Part shown: positions 33,822-41,558 of the stretch, one piece after another
Layout of the letters: the number at the start of each line of letters is the position of its first letter
How positions within the stretch are numbered: position 1 is the first letter of the stretch
Source: Proruminimicrobium sp964487915
Lineage (GTDB): Bacteria > Elusimicrobiota > Endomicrobiia > Endomicrobiales > Endomicrobiaceae
DNA length: 64,000 bases
Direction of reading: 5' to 3'
NCBI GenBank assembly: GCA_964487915.1
Contig: CAZASN010000002.1
Coordinates: forward strand, 124,001-188,000
Made by a program: the position numbers and the translations under genes
Notes under the pieces: generated by a model
The model's input: the letters and a program-made list of their open reading frames with translations, nothing else
What the model was told of the DNA's origin: nothing
Databases searched by the model: none

Positions 33822-34862
33822 TTAATAATTTCTTATCAAAACTTTTGTAAATCTGTCCAATGCCCTGTACATTTTCGTAATAACATGCATATCGGCGCAT
33901 TTTTCGCATTCTTTTGACAAATTTATTTTTTTTGCTGACATATTTTTTCTTACTTGCATTGATTTTTTTGAGTTCCAAATCTTATTAAAACTATTTTTAA
34001 ATATATTGCCGGTTTTTACGCCGCAAAAAATAGAATTTTTTACGTCGCCGTTTACTTCTATGCACGACGATATCCACGGCACCAGACAATAAAATTCATC
34101 TTTTGATATTTTAAGTTTTTTTACAGGTTCCGGTTTAATAAATTTATCGTCTATAAAAACATTTATTTTATTTTTTAAGGCTTTTTCTTTTATTCTTTTT
34201 AAAGTATCCGGCAATATTTTTTTTATTTTACCGTCGTTAAGAATGCTGTCGGCTCCGTTTGTAATATCTGATTCAAAAAATATATTTTTTACGCCGTATC
34301 TTGTTAAAAATTTTATCATTTCGCCCAGATATTGATAATTTTGTTTTAAAACGACATAATTTACCGTCAATAATTCAGGCTCTTTTTTTTGTTTTAAATC
34401 GGTGAGGGTTTTTATATTTTTTAACAGTTTTTCAAAATCTGCCCCTTGTTGTATTTTTTCATAAACTTGTTTGCGGGGCGCATGGATTGATATTGTCAGA
34501 TCAACATTGTATTCAATAAGTTTTTTTATTAATCTTTTATTTAAAAGTAATCCGTTTGTGACTAAAATTTGTTTTATTCTGAGATTATAAGCTAAATCCA
34601 GCAACTTTTCAAAATCAGGATGCATTAACGGCTCGCCGCCGATCCATTCAACCGCCGTTAACTGTTGATTATCTTTTAGTATTTCGGCAATTACTTCGTA
34701 GGCAAGATACTTGTCCCTGTTTTCAAAACCGTTGCAGCACATTATACATTTTAAGTTACAATTTGTAGTAATGAAAATTTGTAAAAATTGCGGCTTGGAT
34801 TTCAATTTGCAGCTTTTATTTGACAGTTCAAGAAGATTTGTTATGTAATTAGTTGTTTTCAT
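33822..34862 (-). CDS. Radical SAM/SPASM enzyme
   Basis: A 346-residue protein with CNLKCIMC (Cys 35, 39, 42) binding the SAM iron-sulfur cluster and the GGEPLMHPDF motif near 75. The C-terminal tail has a SPASM-like auxiliary cluster pattern: FYCLVPW, SSCIEVNGDVK, IFCGVKTGNIF and a final CEKCADM. These enzymes modify peptides, sugars or lipids; the tail suggests an auxiliary cluster that binds the substrate. The gene starts 18 bases after the SDR gene stop and its own stop lies 19 bases before parA. It belongs to the second carbamoyltransferase module. Substrate unknown. Confidence 0.87.
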   Translation of the reverse strand: MKTTNYITNLLELSNKSCKLKSKPQFLQIFITTNCNLKCIMCCNGFENRDKYLAYEVIAEILKDNQQLTAVEWIGGEPLMHPDFEKLLDLAYNLRIKQILVTNGLLLNKRLIKKLIEYNVDLTISIHAPRKQVYEKIQQGADFEKLLKNIKTLTDLKQKKEPELLTVNYVVLKQNYQYLGEMIKFLTRYGVKNIFFESDITNGADSILNDGKIKKILPDTLKRIKEKALKNKINVFIDDKFIKPEPVKKLKISKDEFYCLVPWISSCIEVNGDVKNSIFCGVKTGNIFKNSFNKIWNSKKSMQVRKNMSAKKINLSKECEKCADMHVITKMYRALDRFTKVLIRNY

Positions 34863-34880
34863 GGCAAATTTTTAATTTGT

Positions 34881-35606
34881 TTATATATACATGCCGCCGT
34901 TTACGTGAATAATTTGTCCGTTTATATAATTTGCTTTATCCGAACATAAAAAAGAAACAATATTGGCTATATCTTCAGGTTCTCCTATTTTATTTCCGCC
35001 TACAGCTAACGAAGCTTCCTCTCTTGTTTTATTGCCGAAGTAATCGGTATATATAGGACCCGGAGCTATCGCATTGACGAGAATATTTCTTTTTTTTACT
35101 TCATTGGCCAATGCTCTTGTGGCGCCTACAAGTCCTGCCTTTGCTGCGGCATATCCTACGTTAACGTCTGCGCTGAATGCGCCTATTGAAGTTATATTGA
35201 TTATTCTGCCGCCTTTATTTGCTGTCATATTCGGCAAAACATGTTTCGTTAAATTATAAAAACCGCCCAATACAACATTTACTATTCCGTTCCAATCTTC
35301 TTCCGTAGTTTTCAAAAATGATTTTTTAACTCTGTGAGACGCATTATTAACCAATATTTTTATTTTTTTATTTTTTATATGCGGTTTTAATTTTAACATC
35401 GTCGATTTTGAATCAGAAACATCAAATTTCAGCAATTCGCATTTTCTGCCGAGTTTTTGTATTTCAAAACAGACTTTTTTAGCTTTCAAATCATTTGATT
35501 TATAATTAAGCAAAATATTATATCCGTCTTTTGCAAGCTGTTTTGCGATACTTGCCCCTATCCCTCTGCTGGCTCCGGTAATCAAGGCATACTCATTGTG
35601 ATTCAT
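34881..35606 (-). CDS. Short-chain dehydrogenase/reductase (FabG-like)
   Basis: A 241-residue classical SDR. The NADP-binding motif is TGASRGIGASIAKQL. NNASH stands in the NNAG position with His in place of Gly, ITSIGAFS carries the catalytic Ser, and VGYAAAKAG the YxxxK pair. AIAPGPIYTDYF and the C-terminal GQIIHVNGGMYI complete the fold. It closely resembles 3-oxoacyl-ACP reductase FabG, but its setting between two radical SAM genes, away from fatty acid genes, suggests a dedicated ketoreductase for the module's product. A parS-like site lies directly upstream (35625-35640), between it and the B12-type radical SAM gene. Confidence 0.88.
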   Translation of the reverse strand: MNHNEYALITGASRGIGASIAKQLAKDGYNILLNYKSNDLKAKKVCFEIQKLGRKCELLKFDVSDSKSTMLKLKPHIKNKKIKILVNNASHRVKKSFLKTTEEDWNGIVNVVLGGFYNLTKHVLPNMTANKGGRIINITSIGAFSADVNVGYAAAKAGLVGATRALANEVKKRNILVNAIAPGPIYTDYFGNKTREEASLAVGGNKIGEPEDIANIVSFLCSDKANYINGQIIHVNGGMYI

Positions 35607-35624
35607 AAATACTCCGTTTCTTTA

Positions 35625-35640
35625 TGTTTCATGTGAAACA
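35625..35640 (+). promoter_or_regulatory. parS-like centromere site 1
   Basis: TGTTTCATGTGAAACA differs from the bacterial parS consensus TGTTTCACGTGAAACA only at the central base (T for C). It fills the gap between the stop of the 35641 gene and the SDR gene. Two further copies lie within 1.36 kb. Confidence 0.85.
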
Positions 35641-36951
35641 TTATAACTTATTATTTAAATTTTTTGCAAGTTGTTTTAATTCCAGCAATTCATCATAATT
35701 TTTTTGCCGTGATAAAAAATAAGTTTTATTTTGGAAAAGAGGTTCTTCCTTAAACAATTCATCAATATATGCCCAAGTTGCCGTATACGGTATAGGACTA
35801 TATTCAGAAAATGATATTTTTGCTCCTAAATCATGCGCAAATTTTATTGAGTCCTTAATACTATTTATACTTTGGTTAGGCATCCCCATTAACAAATATA
35901 CCGTGTATTCGCCTTTATTATAACCCGATTTCTTTAAAATTTTAATTGACGATTTAAACTCCTGATTTGTTATTTTATGGTCGCTATACTTTTGTTCATG
36001 CTCATCTGCCGTTTCCAAACTAAACCGCGGATTTATAAGTTTCACATGAAACATTAAATCTGCCAATTCTTCATCAATAAATTTTGCATGCAATCCGTTG
36101 GGGGTATGTACATTAAAATTTTTGTTGTCATCTAATATCTGTTGAAACAATATTTTTATATGTCTGTTTGCGTTATAAAAAAGAGCGTCGTCATAAAAAA
36201 CAATATTTTGAATATTTCTTTTGCCGGTTAATTCATATATTTCATTTTTTATCACATCAACTGATTTGATAGAATATGTTCTGTTGCTTAAAATTTTTTG
36301 AGCGCAATAAGAACAATTAAACGGACAACCCATACTTGTTCTTCCGGCTATATATTCCAATTTTGGATATAAAGAATAATCCGGCATAGGGAAAGATGAA
36401 AAATCATTAACAATATCAACATTTATATTATATTTACTTAATACAGCCATTAAGCCATGAAAACCGCCTGAAACTATATCGTCAATATTTTTTATTGTTT
36501 TAGCATGTTCAAAACACAACGTCGCATAAACTCCGCCAAGGATAATCGGCGTATCCGGAAATATTTTTTTTAAACTTTTAACCGCTTCTTTAACTCCGAT
36601 ATACCAATACGTCATAACAGAGCCTATTATTATAATATCAGGCGGATTTAAATCTTTAAAATAATTTTCAGCCGTATCTTTGGGAATACCAAAACGAAAA
36701 TAATTTCTTTTTATGTCATTTATAACTTTGGGTTTTTCAACCTGTTCTTTTATATAATGTCCGCACCCGTATTCATTGGATTCCGTATTTTCAATTAAAG
36801 ATGACAATCTGTCCATATAATCAAAAAACTCTATTTCTATATTCTGTTTTTTTAATATTGATGACAAGTAAAGCAAAGCTAACGGCTTTGCCCATAAGTC
36901 GTACGCCGCAAAATCATAAACCGGAGGATTTACCAGTAAAATTTTTTTCAT
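35641..36951 (-). CDS. Cobalamin-binding-type radical SAM enzyme (module 2)
   Basis: A 436-residue protein with an N-terminal B12-binding-like domain (MKKILLVNPPVYDF, PPDIIIIGSVMTYWY and PIILGGVYATLC near 135-146) and a radical SAM domain opening with GCPFNCSYC (Cys 209, 213, 216). IVFYDDALFY follows, as does a stretch with ETADEHEQ. Clear DxHxxG is missing. It may methylate or rearrange a carbon centre like its counterpart at 29225. It is flanked by parS-like sites on both sides, and a third site is inside it (36038-36053), read as FHVK on the coding strand. Preceding gene is the membrane/propeller protein. Confidence 0.85.
   Translation of the reverse strand: MKKILLVNPPVYDFAAYDLWAKPLALLYLSSILKKQNIEIEFFDYMDRLSSLIENTESNEYGCGHYIKEQVEKPKVINDIKRNYFRFGIPKDTAENYFKDLNPPDIIIIGSVMTYWYIGVKEAVKSLKKIFPDTPIILGGVYATLCFEHAKTIKNIDDIVSGGFHGLMAVLSKYNINVDIVNDFSSFPMPDYSLYPKLEYIAGRTSMGCPFNCSYCAQKILSNRTYSIKSVDVIKNEIYELTGKRNIQNIVFYDDALFYNANRHIKILFQQILDDNKNFNVHTPNGLHAKFIDEELADLMFHVKLINPRFSLETADEHEQKYSDHKITNQEFKSSIKILKKSGYNKGEYTVYLLMGMPNQSINSIKDSIKFAHDLGAKISFSEYSPIPYTATWAYIDELFKEEPLFQNKTYFLSRQKNYDELLELKQLAKNLNNKL
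36038..36053 (-). promoter_or_regulatory. parS-like centromere site 2 (within a coding region)
   Basis: On the - strand TGTTTCATGTGAAACT, identical to site 3 and 14 of 16 bases like the parS consensus. It lies inside the 35641 gene, encoding MFHVKL. Confidence 0.75.
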
Positions 36952-36962
36952 TTTTGCCTTCT

Positions 36963-38516
36963 TTAATGTTTCATGTGAAACTTTATAATTTCTTTTATAT
37001 TTATAGGAATCTTGTACAGTCCGTATTTAGAGCTTACAAATAAGTTTTCCTTTGTTGCGTCAAATCTGGCTTCTCTTAACATAGGTCCGACAAAACCCCG
37101 CCATATTAAATCATCCGAGCCGTCCATTAAAAAAATATCAATATCACCTTTTACATAAGACGGCGCTATCAATACATTTAAATCATCATCATATGTAATA
37201 TTTTTAACGCCGTAATTTGTTTTTATTTTCTTTTTAAGCTGATATGTTTTTGCATCATAAACATATATTTGCCCTTTTTGGTGATATGCTATATAAATTT
37301 CTTCATTTTTATAAGATATCTGTATATAGCCTTGCATAAGAGGGACTTGTATTTTTTCTATTTTATTATTATCTATTGAATACTCTATTAAAAAATTTTC
37401 TTTCAGCCAAAAAGATATAAGACATGATTTTCTGAACTTATTAATTACGGCATAATCGGATCTGTCCGGAATATTTGACGAATAAATAATTTCAAAATCA
37501 TTAATATCCAATTTATATAATTTACCTTTTTCCAAAATTAAAATAATAATTCCGCTGTCATTGTCAAATACAATTCTGTGACCGGATTGGGTATCTTGCG
37601 TAGGAACAGATATTTGCTTTATATTTTTTAATTTAAAATCATCGTTTAAAACAAATAAAGACCCTGAAAACTCATCATAAAAATAATATTCTTTTTTGCT
37701 CTGATTATAAACGGCTCCGTCAAACATTCCTTTGCAAGATACAGGATATCTTAATTTTTTTTGCGAATTCAAATCAATTTCAACTATTTCTTTTTTACTT
37801 TTGTCATTGCTTATTATTCTATTTTTAAGGCTGTCGGCGTTAACTATATAAAAATCTCCCGAAGCAACAAGTTCGTTTGCATTTTGCATTGATTTTTCAA
37901 TATTTATTTTAGATATTGGTATAAAAAGAAATACTATGTTTAATAATGTGAAGAATATTATTTTTTTTGCTAAATCAAATTTATATGTAATCCTATTTAA
38001 AATATGATAACCGAAAAATACTTCGCTTAATATCGGAAGCAGAAGAAAACTTTTTATAATTTTATTATAAGCTTTGATGTATATATTTATATATATAATT
38101 GCCAAATATACCAAAAAAATCATTAAAACGTATACATAAGAACAAACTATAATTTTATTTATAATAAGAAATCCGTATGCTGCGGCTATAAAAATAGCGT
38201 TAGTTATTACAATAATTCTGTCTTTCTTGGAAATCAGGCCGGTCAAAAACGTACTTATCCCCGTTAATGCGGCATAAGAGAAAATATATATGCCGTAAAC
38301 AATATACGCCGATAAATACTGCAACAGCCATATATATAAAGAGGTTACGTTAAAAAACATTCCTGTATTCACATTTTGCGGGATTAACATCATATATAAA
38401 GAGGGGAAAAAATTTTCGGAAAACATAAATTCGGCGTTTATAAAACACCAGCCCAAAAAAACGCAGAAAATCAATGTTATTAATCTTGCGGCACAGAATA
38501 TTAATTTATAAAACAT
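36963..38516 (-). CDS. Polytopic membrane protein with C-terminal beta-propeller-like domain
   Basis: A 517-residue protein. Roughly residues 1-215 hold about seven hydrophobic helices (for example LITLIFCVFLGWCFI, YLSAYIVYGIYIFSYAAL, IFFTLLNIVFLFIP). After ANELVASGDFYIVNADS the rest is a soluble beta-rich domain of repeated four-strand units: YNQSKKEYYFYDEFSGSLFVL, SGIIILILEKGKLYKLDI, NEEIYIAYHQKGQIYVYD and LNVLIAPSYVKGDIDIF. This looks like a six-bladed propeller of the YVTN/SMP-30 kind. No catalytic residue is obvious, so a binding or sensing role is plausible. It overlaps parS-like site 3 at its last codons (KFHMKH) and belongs to module 2. Confidence 0.65.
   Translation of the reverse strand: MFYKLIFCAARLITLIFCVFLGWCFINAEFMFSENFFPSLYMMLIPQNVNTGMFFNVTSLYIWLLQYLSAYIVYGIYIFSYAALTGISTFLTGLISKKDRIIVITNAIFIAAAYGFLIINKIIVCSYVYVLMIFLVYLAIIYINIYIKAYNKIIKSFLLLPILSEVFFGYHILNRITYKFDLAKKIIFFTLLNIVFLFIPISKINIEKSMQNANELVASGDFYIVNADSLKNRIISNDKSKKEIVEIDLNSQKKLRYPVSCKGMFDGAVYNQSKKEYYFYDEFSGSLFVLNDDFKLKNIKQISVPTQDTQSGHRIVFDNDSGIIILILEKGKLYKLDINDFEIIYSSNIPDRSDYAVINKFRKSCLISFWLKENFLIEYSIDNNKIEKIQVPLMQGYIQISYKNEEIYIAYHQKGQIYVYDAKTYQLKKKIKTNYGVKNITYDDDLNVLIAPSYVKGDIDIFLMDGSDDLIWRGFVGPMLREARFDATKENLFVSSKYGLYKIPINIKEIIKFHMKH
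36967..36982 (+). promoter_or_regulatory. parS-like centromere site 3
   Basis: TGTTTCATGTGAAACT, 14 of 16 bases like the parS consensus and identical to site 2 in the opposite orientation. It overlaps the last codons of the membrane/propeller gene, just upstream of the B12-type radical SAM gene. Confidence 0.75.
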
Positions 38517-38527
38517 AATTTGCGCCC

Positions 38528-40171
38528 TTATTTTTTCACTATATATTTACCGATTATAACAAAATCTAACGGCGTTGAATAAAATATATCAAGCGCATCC
38601 GACGGAGCGCATGCAATAGGCTGGCCTTTTTTATTTAAACTTGTATTTAGCAAAACGCCTGTCGAAGTTTTCCGTCTGAAACTGCTTAAAATTTTATAAA
38701 AAACCGGATTTATATTTTTCTTAACATTTTGAATTCTTGCGGTATTGTTTACATGCACTGCCGAAATTATATCTTTTTGTTTTTCTTTTTTCACTTTCAC
38801 ATTGACTATCATATGTTCCAGATTTACTTTTGTTTTAGGCAAATCAAAATAAATATGCATATCTTCATCAAGTACCGACGGGGCAAAAGGCTGGAATAAT
38901 TCCCTGTTTTTAAAATCTTTATTTAATATATCTTTTACTTTCGGATTTTTTGGATTTGCCAATATTGACCTGTTTCCCAGCGCGCGCGGACCGCATTCCA
39001 TTCTGCCGTTAAAAATCGCCCCTATTTTCCCGTCAGCAAGTAGACTTCCCGCAATTTCTTCTATTCCCGACGGATAATATTTATATTTTATTTTATTTTT
39101 CAGAAGAATCCGCTTGATCTGCTTGTCTGAAAAAGCAGGCCCTAAATATAAAGTGTCCATTTTTTTTATATTTAAACTTTTAATTTTGTTTGCGATATAT
39201 AATGCTCCGCCCAACGAAAGCCCCGCGTCATTTGCAACAGGCTGAACAAACATATTTGAAAACAAATCAGAATAGGCTATCCGCGAATTCAATTCGGCGT
39301 TAAGAGCCACTCCTCCGGCTAAACATAAATTATTTGACGTATACTTGGACTTTTTTAATTTTTTTATAAGTTCAAAATACGCTTTTTCCAAAGAAGTTTG
39401 AGCGGATTTTGCGACTGACAAATAAAAATCGTTTATTTTTTCATCCTGTTTTCTAAAAGAGCGCCCGAACGATTTTATTAAATATTCGGCAAATAACGGT
39501 TCCTGTCTTGATGGATTGGTTTTGCCGGGCATTATTCTTGAATCTAAATATTTTGTGTTAATATTATATCCGCCGTTATTGGTTTTTAAAAAATCATTGA
39601 AAAGAGAATCAATTTTTGAATCATAGCCGGCCAACGCCATAGTTTTGCATTCATCATTATCATATTTAAATCCTAAATATTGCGTAACCGACGCATAAAA
39701 TAGCCCCAGAGAATTCGGTTTTACATAACTTTCTATTTCTTTTATGCCTTTTTTATCCGCATACCACAAAACCGTGCTTCTGTTATCGCCGGAAAAATCC
39801 GCCGTAATAATAAAACTGTTTTCAAATCCGCTTGCATAATAAGACGACGACGCATGCGCCAAATGATGGTCTATCAAAAAAATATCCGGACAGTACCCGA
39901 ATTTAAAATTAAAAAAATTAGTAAGTATTTGTTTCATTGAATCATACGTCGCGCCGGCAAAAACAACGCAGTCAACGTCTTTAATATCCAATCCGGCCTG
40001 TTTCAGACAGTATCTTATCGCATTTTCAGGCAAAACGCCGGGAGCATGTTTGATTCTTATAAATCTTTCTTCTTCGGCGCAGGCCGTTATTGCGCCGTTT
40101 GAGATAATCGTTGCGGCCGAATCCTGGTTGCCGGGTCTTGTGCCGCCGCTGATACCCAAAATATTTTTCAT
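38528..40171 (-). CDS. NodU/TobZ-family O-carbamoyltransferase (copy 2)
   Basis: I start at the ATG at 40171, where GAGGCGGAA gives a ribosome binding site and the start overlaps the GT2 stop by ATGA; an earlier in-frame start would sit inside the GT2 gene. The protein has 547 residues. It shows ILGISGGTRPGNQDSAATI, metal-binding HHLAHA (102-107), CLAGGVALNAELNSRI, NDAGLSLGGAL, GRMECGPRALGNRSILANPK and LLNTSLNKKGQPIACAPSDA. It is about 75 residues shorter than copy 1 (26474) and well diverged, so it likely carbamoylates another acceptor. The coupled GT2 gene suggests a lipid-linked sugar or glycan. Confidence 0.92.
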   Translation of the reverse strand: MKNILGISGGTRPGNQDSAATIISNGAITACAEEERFIRIKHAPGVLPENAIRYCLKQAGLDIKDVDCVVFAGATYDSMKQILTNFFNFKFGYCPDIFLIDHHLAHASSSYYASGFENSFIITADFSGDNRSTVLWYADKKGIKEIESYVKPNSLGLFYASVTQYLGFKYDNDECKTMALAGYDSKIDSLFNDFLKTNNGGYNINTKYLDSRIMPGKTNPSRQEPLFAEYLIKSFGRSFRKQDEKINDFYLSVAKSAQTSLEKAYFELIKKLKKSKYTSNNLCLAGGVALNAELNSRIAYSDLFSNMFVQPVANDAGLSLGGALYIANKIKSLNIKKMDTLYLGPAFSDKQIKRILLKNKIKYKYYPSGIEEIAGSLLADGKIGAIFNGRMECGPRALGNRSILANPKNPKVKDILNKDFKNRELFQPFAPSVLDEDMHIYFDLPKTKVNLEHMIVNVKVKKEKQKDIISAVHVNNTARIQNVKKNINPVFYKILSSFRRKTSTGVLLNTSLNKKGQPIACAPSDALDIFYSTPLDFVIIGKYIVKK

Positions 40172-40890
40172 TTCCGCCTCGTATTTAAATCTAATCTGAA
40201 ACAAATCATATCATATAATGACCATATTATGTCTTTTATTTTCCCGAAATGAGATTTGCCTTTGTGTCTGGGATTATACTCTGCCTGTGCAATTTTTACG
40301 TTCATTTTTTTATATTTTGCTCTTAAAAGCATCTCCGGCATAAAAAATCCCGGACTTTTTGATTGGGGCATTACCGATTCAAGAATTCGTTTTTTGATTA
40401 TCACGGTAAAATTCATATCACGAAAATCTTTCGTATTTAAAGGGAACAATATATGCAGTAAAATTTTATTTAATAAAGAAACGGTTTGTCTCCATGCGGA
40501 CGCGCCCGAATACTTTCTTCTTTCTATATTTAATAAATCAAAAGGCTTGTTGTTTTCCAAAAGAGTTTTTATATTTTCAGGTGATAAAGGCAGATCCGCA
40601 GAATTAAAAATTAAATAATCGCCGGCCGCTTTTAAAAAACCGTCGTATAACGAACTGCCCAAATTTTGATTATTTGCATGTTTTAAAACGATGATATTTT
40701 TGTTTTTATCCGCATAACGGGATATAATTTCAAATGTATTGTCGGTGCTGCCGTCGTCAATTATTATCAATTCGTATTTATCAAAATCTTTTTCAAGAAC
40801 TTCCAAAGTTTCTAAAATTGCGTCGTTAATCAGGTTCTTTTCGTTGTAAACAGGTATGATTACGCTTACAAATTCTCCGCTTTTATTCAT
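40168..40890 (-). CDS. Glycosyltransferase family 2 (dolichyl/polyprenyl-phosphate mannosyltransferase-like)
   Basis: A 240-residue GT-A enzyme. VSVIIPVYNEKNLINDAI and LIIDDGSTDNTF are the nucleotide-sugar binding motifs. LIFNSADLPL carries an acidic residue where the family has the metal-binding DxD, reading SAD here. The length and the late ARYKKMNVKIAQAEYNPR are like DPM1/polyprenyl-phosphate hexose synthases. No C-terminal transmembrane pair is present. It likely makes a polyprenyl-linked sugar or transfers a sugar to the module 2 product. Its stop overlaps the carbamoyltransferase start; it follows the HAD phosphatase gene by 17 bases. Confidence 0.82.
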   Translation of the reverse strand: MNKSGEFVSVIIPVYNEKNLINDAILETLEVLEKDFDKYELIIIDDGSTDNTFEIISRYADKNKNIIVLKHANNQNLGSSLYDGFLKAAGDYLIFNSADLPLSPENIKTLLENNKPFDLLNIERRKYSGASAWRQTVSLLNKILLHILFPLNTKDFRDMNFTVIIKKRILESVMPQSKSPGFFMPEMLLRAKYKKMNVKIAQAEYNPRHKGKSHFGKIKDIIWSLYDMICFRLDLNTRRK

Positions 40891-40907
40891 ATAAATACCG
40901 TTTTAAT

Positions 40908-41558
40908 TTACCGGCCGATACGGCTGCGCTTAAAAACTTCTTTAATATCTGTGCAGATTTTATCAGCCTGTTTTAAATATTGTTCCGGCAGACTTGTAGT
41001 TACGGCGACGCAGTACATTTTTGCTGATTTTGCCGATTTAACGCCGTACGGAGCATTTTCCACTACCATACATTGCGACGGACTGACATTTAAAAGGGCT
41101 GAGGCCGTCAGATACGGTTCCGGATGCGGTTTGCCTTTTTTAACAATATCGCTTGAAATTATCGCGTCAAATAAATTGTAGATTTTTGCAGGCAGGATTT
41201 TTACCGCGTCGGCTTTTGCGGAACCCGTTACAACGGCGGTTTTGTATCCCTGTTTTTTTAAACCGCGGATAATTTCTTCAACTCCGGCAAATATATACGG
41301 TTTAAAATATTCGTTAAATTTTTCCGCTCTTTCCCGCGTTATTTTTTTTATTTTTTCTTTCGTTATTTTCCGCTTTGCTTTTTTAAAAAAATACTCAACG
41401 CAAAGTTCGCTTTTTTCGCCTTCTTTGCCGTATATTTCAAAAGGCGTTACTCTTATGTTATACTTTCTCATGGTCTCAAACCATGAAATAAAATGATACG
41501 GCATGGAATCAACCAAAATTCCGTCCATATCAAATAATACCGCTTTAAACTTCTTCAT
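40908..41558 (-). CDS. HAD-superfamily hydrolase (beta-phosphoglucomutase-like)
   Basis: A 216-residue HAD protein. Motif I is FDMDGILVDS, with both aspartates; motif II is VVTGSAKADAV; the lysine of motif III is in KKGKPHPEPY, and motif IV is VVENAPYGVKSAKSA, where the usual DSxxG aspartate position is occupied by ENA. The cap domain (residues ~15-85) is helical as in the phosphoglycolate/beta-phosphoglucomutase group. It probably dephosphorylates or isomerises a sugar phosphate feeding the GT2 gene. Its start lies inside the end of the spermidine synthase-like gene (14-base overlap). Confidence 0.87.
   Translation of the reverse strand: MKKFKAVLFDMDGILVDSMPYHFISWFETMRKYNIRVTPFEIYGKEGEKSELCVEYFFKKAKRKITKEKIKKITRERAEKFNEYFKPYIFAGVEEIIRGLKKQGYKTAVVTGSAKADAVKILPAKIYNLFDAIISSDIVKKGKPHPEPYLTASALLNVSPSQCMVVENAPYGVKSAKSAKMYCVAVTTSLPEQYLKQADKICTDIKEVFKRSRIGR

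Noticed and set aside
26474..40171. NodU-type genes as nodulation genes
   Set aside because: The family is a general O-carbamoyltransferase group (TobZ, NodU and others); nothing else in the window concerns nodulation.
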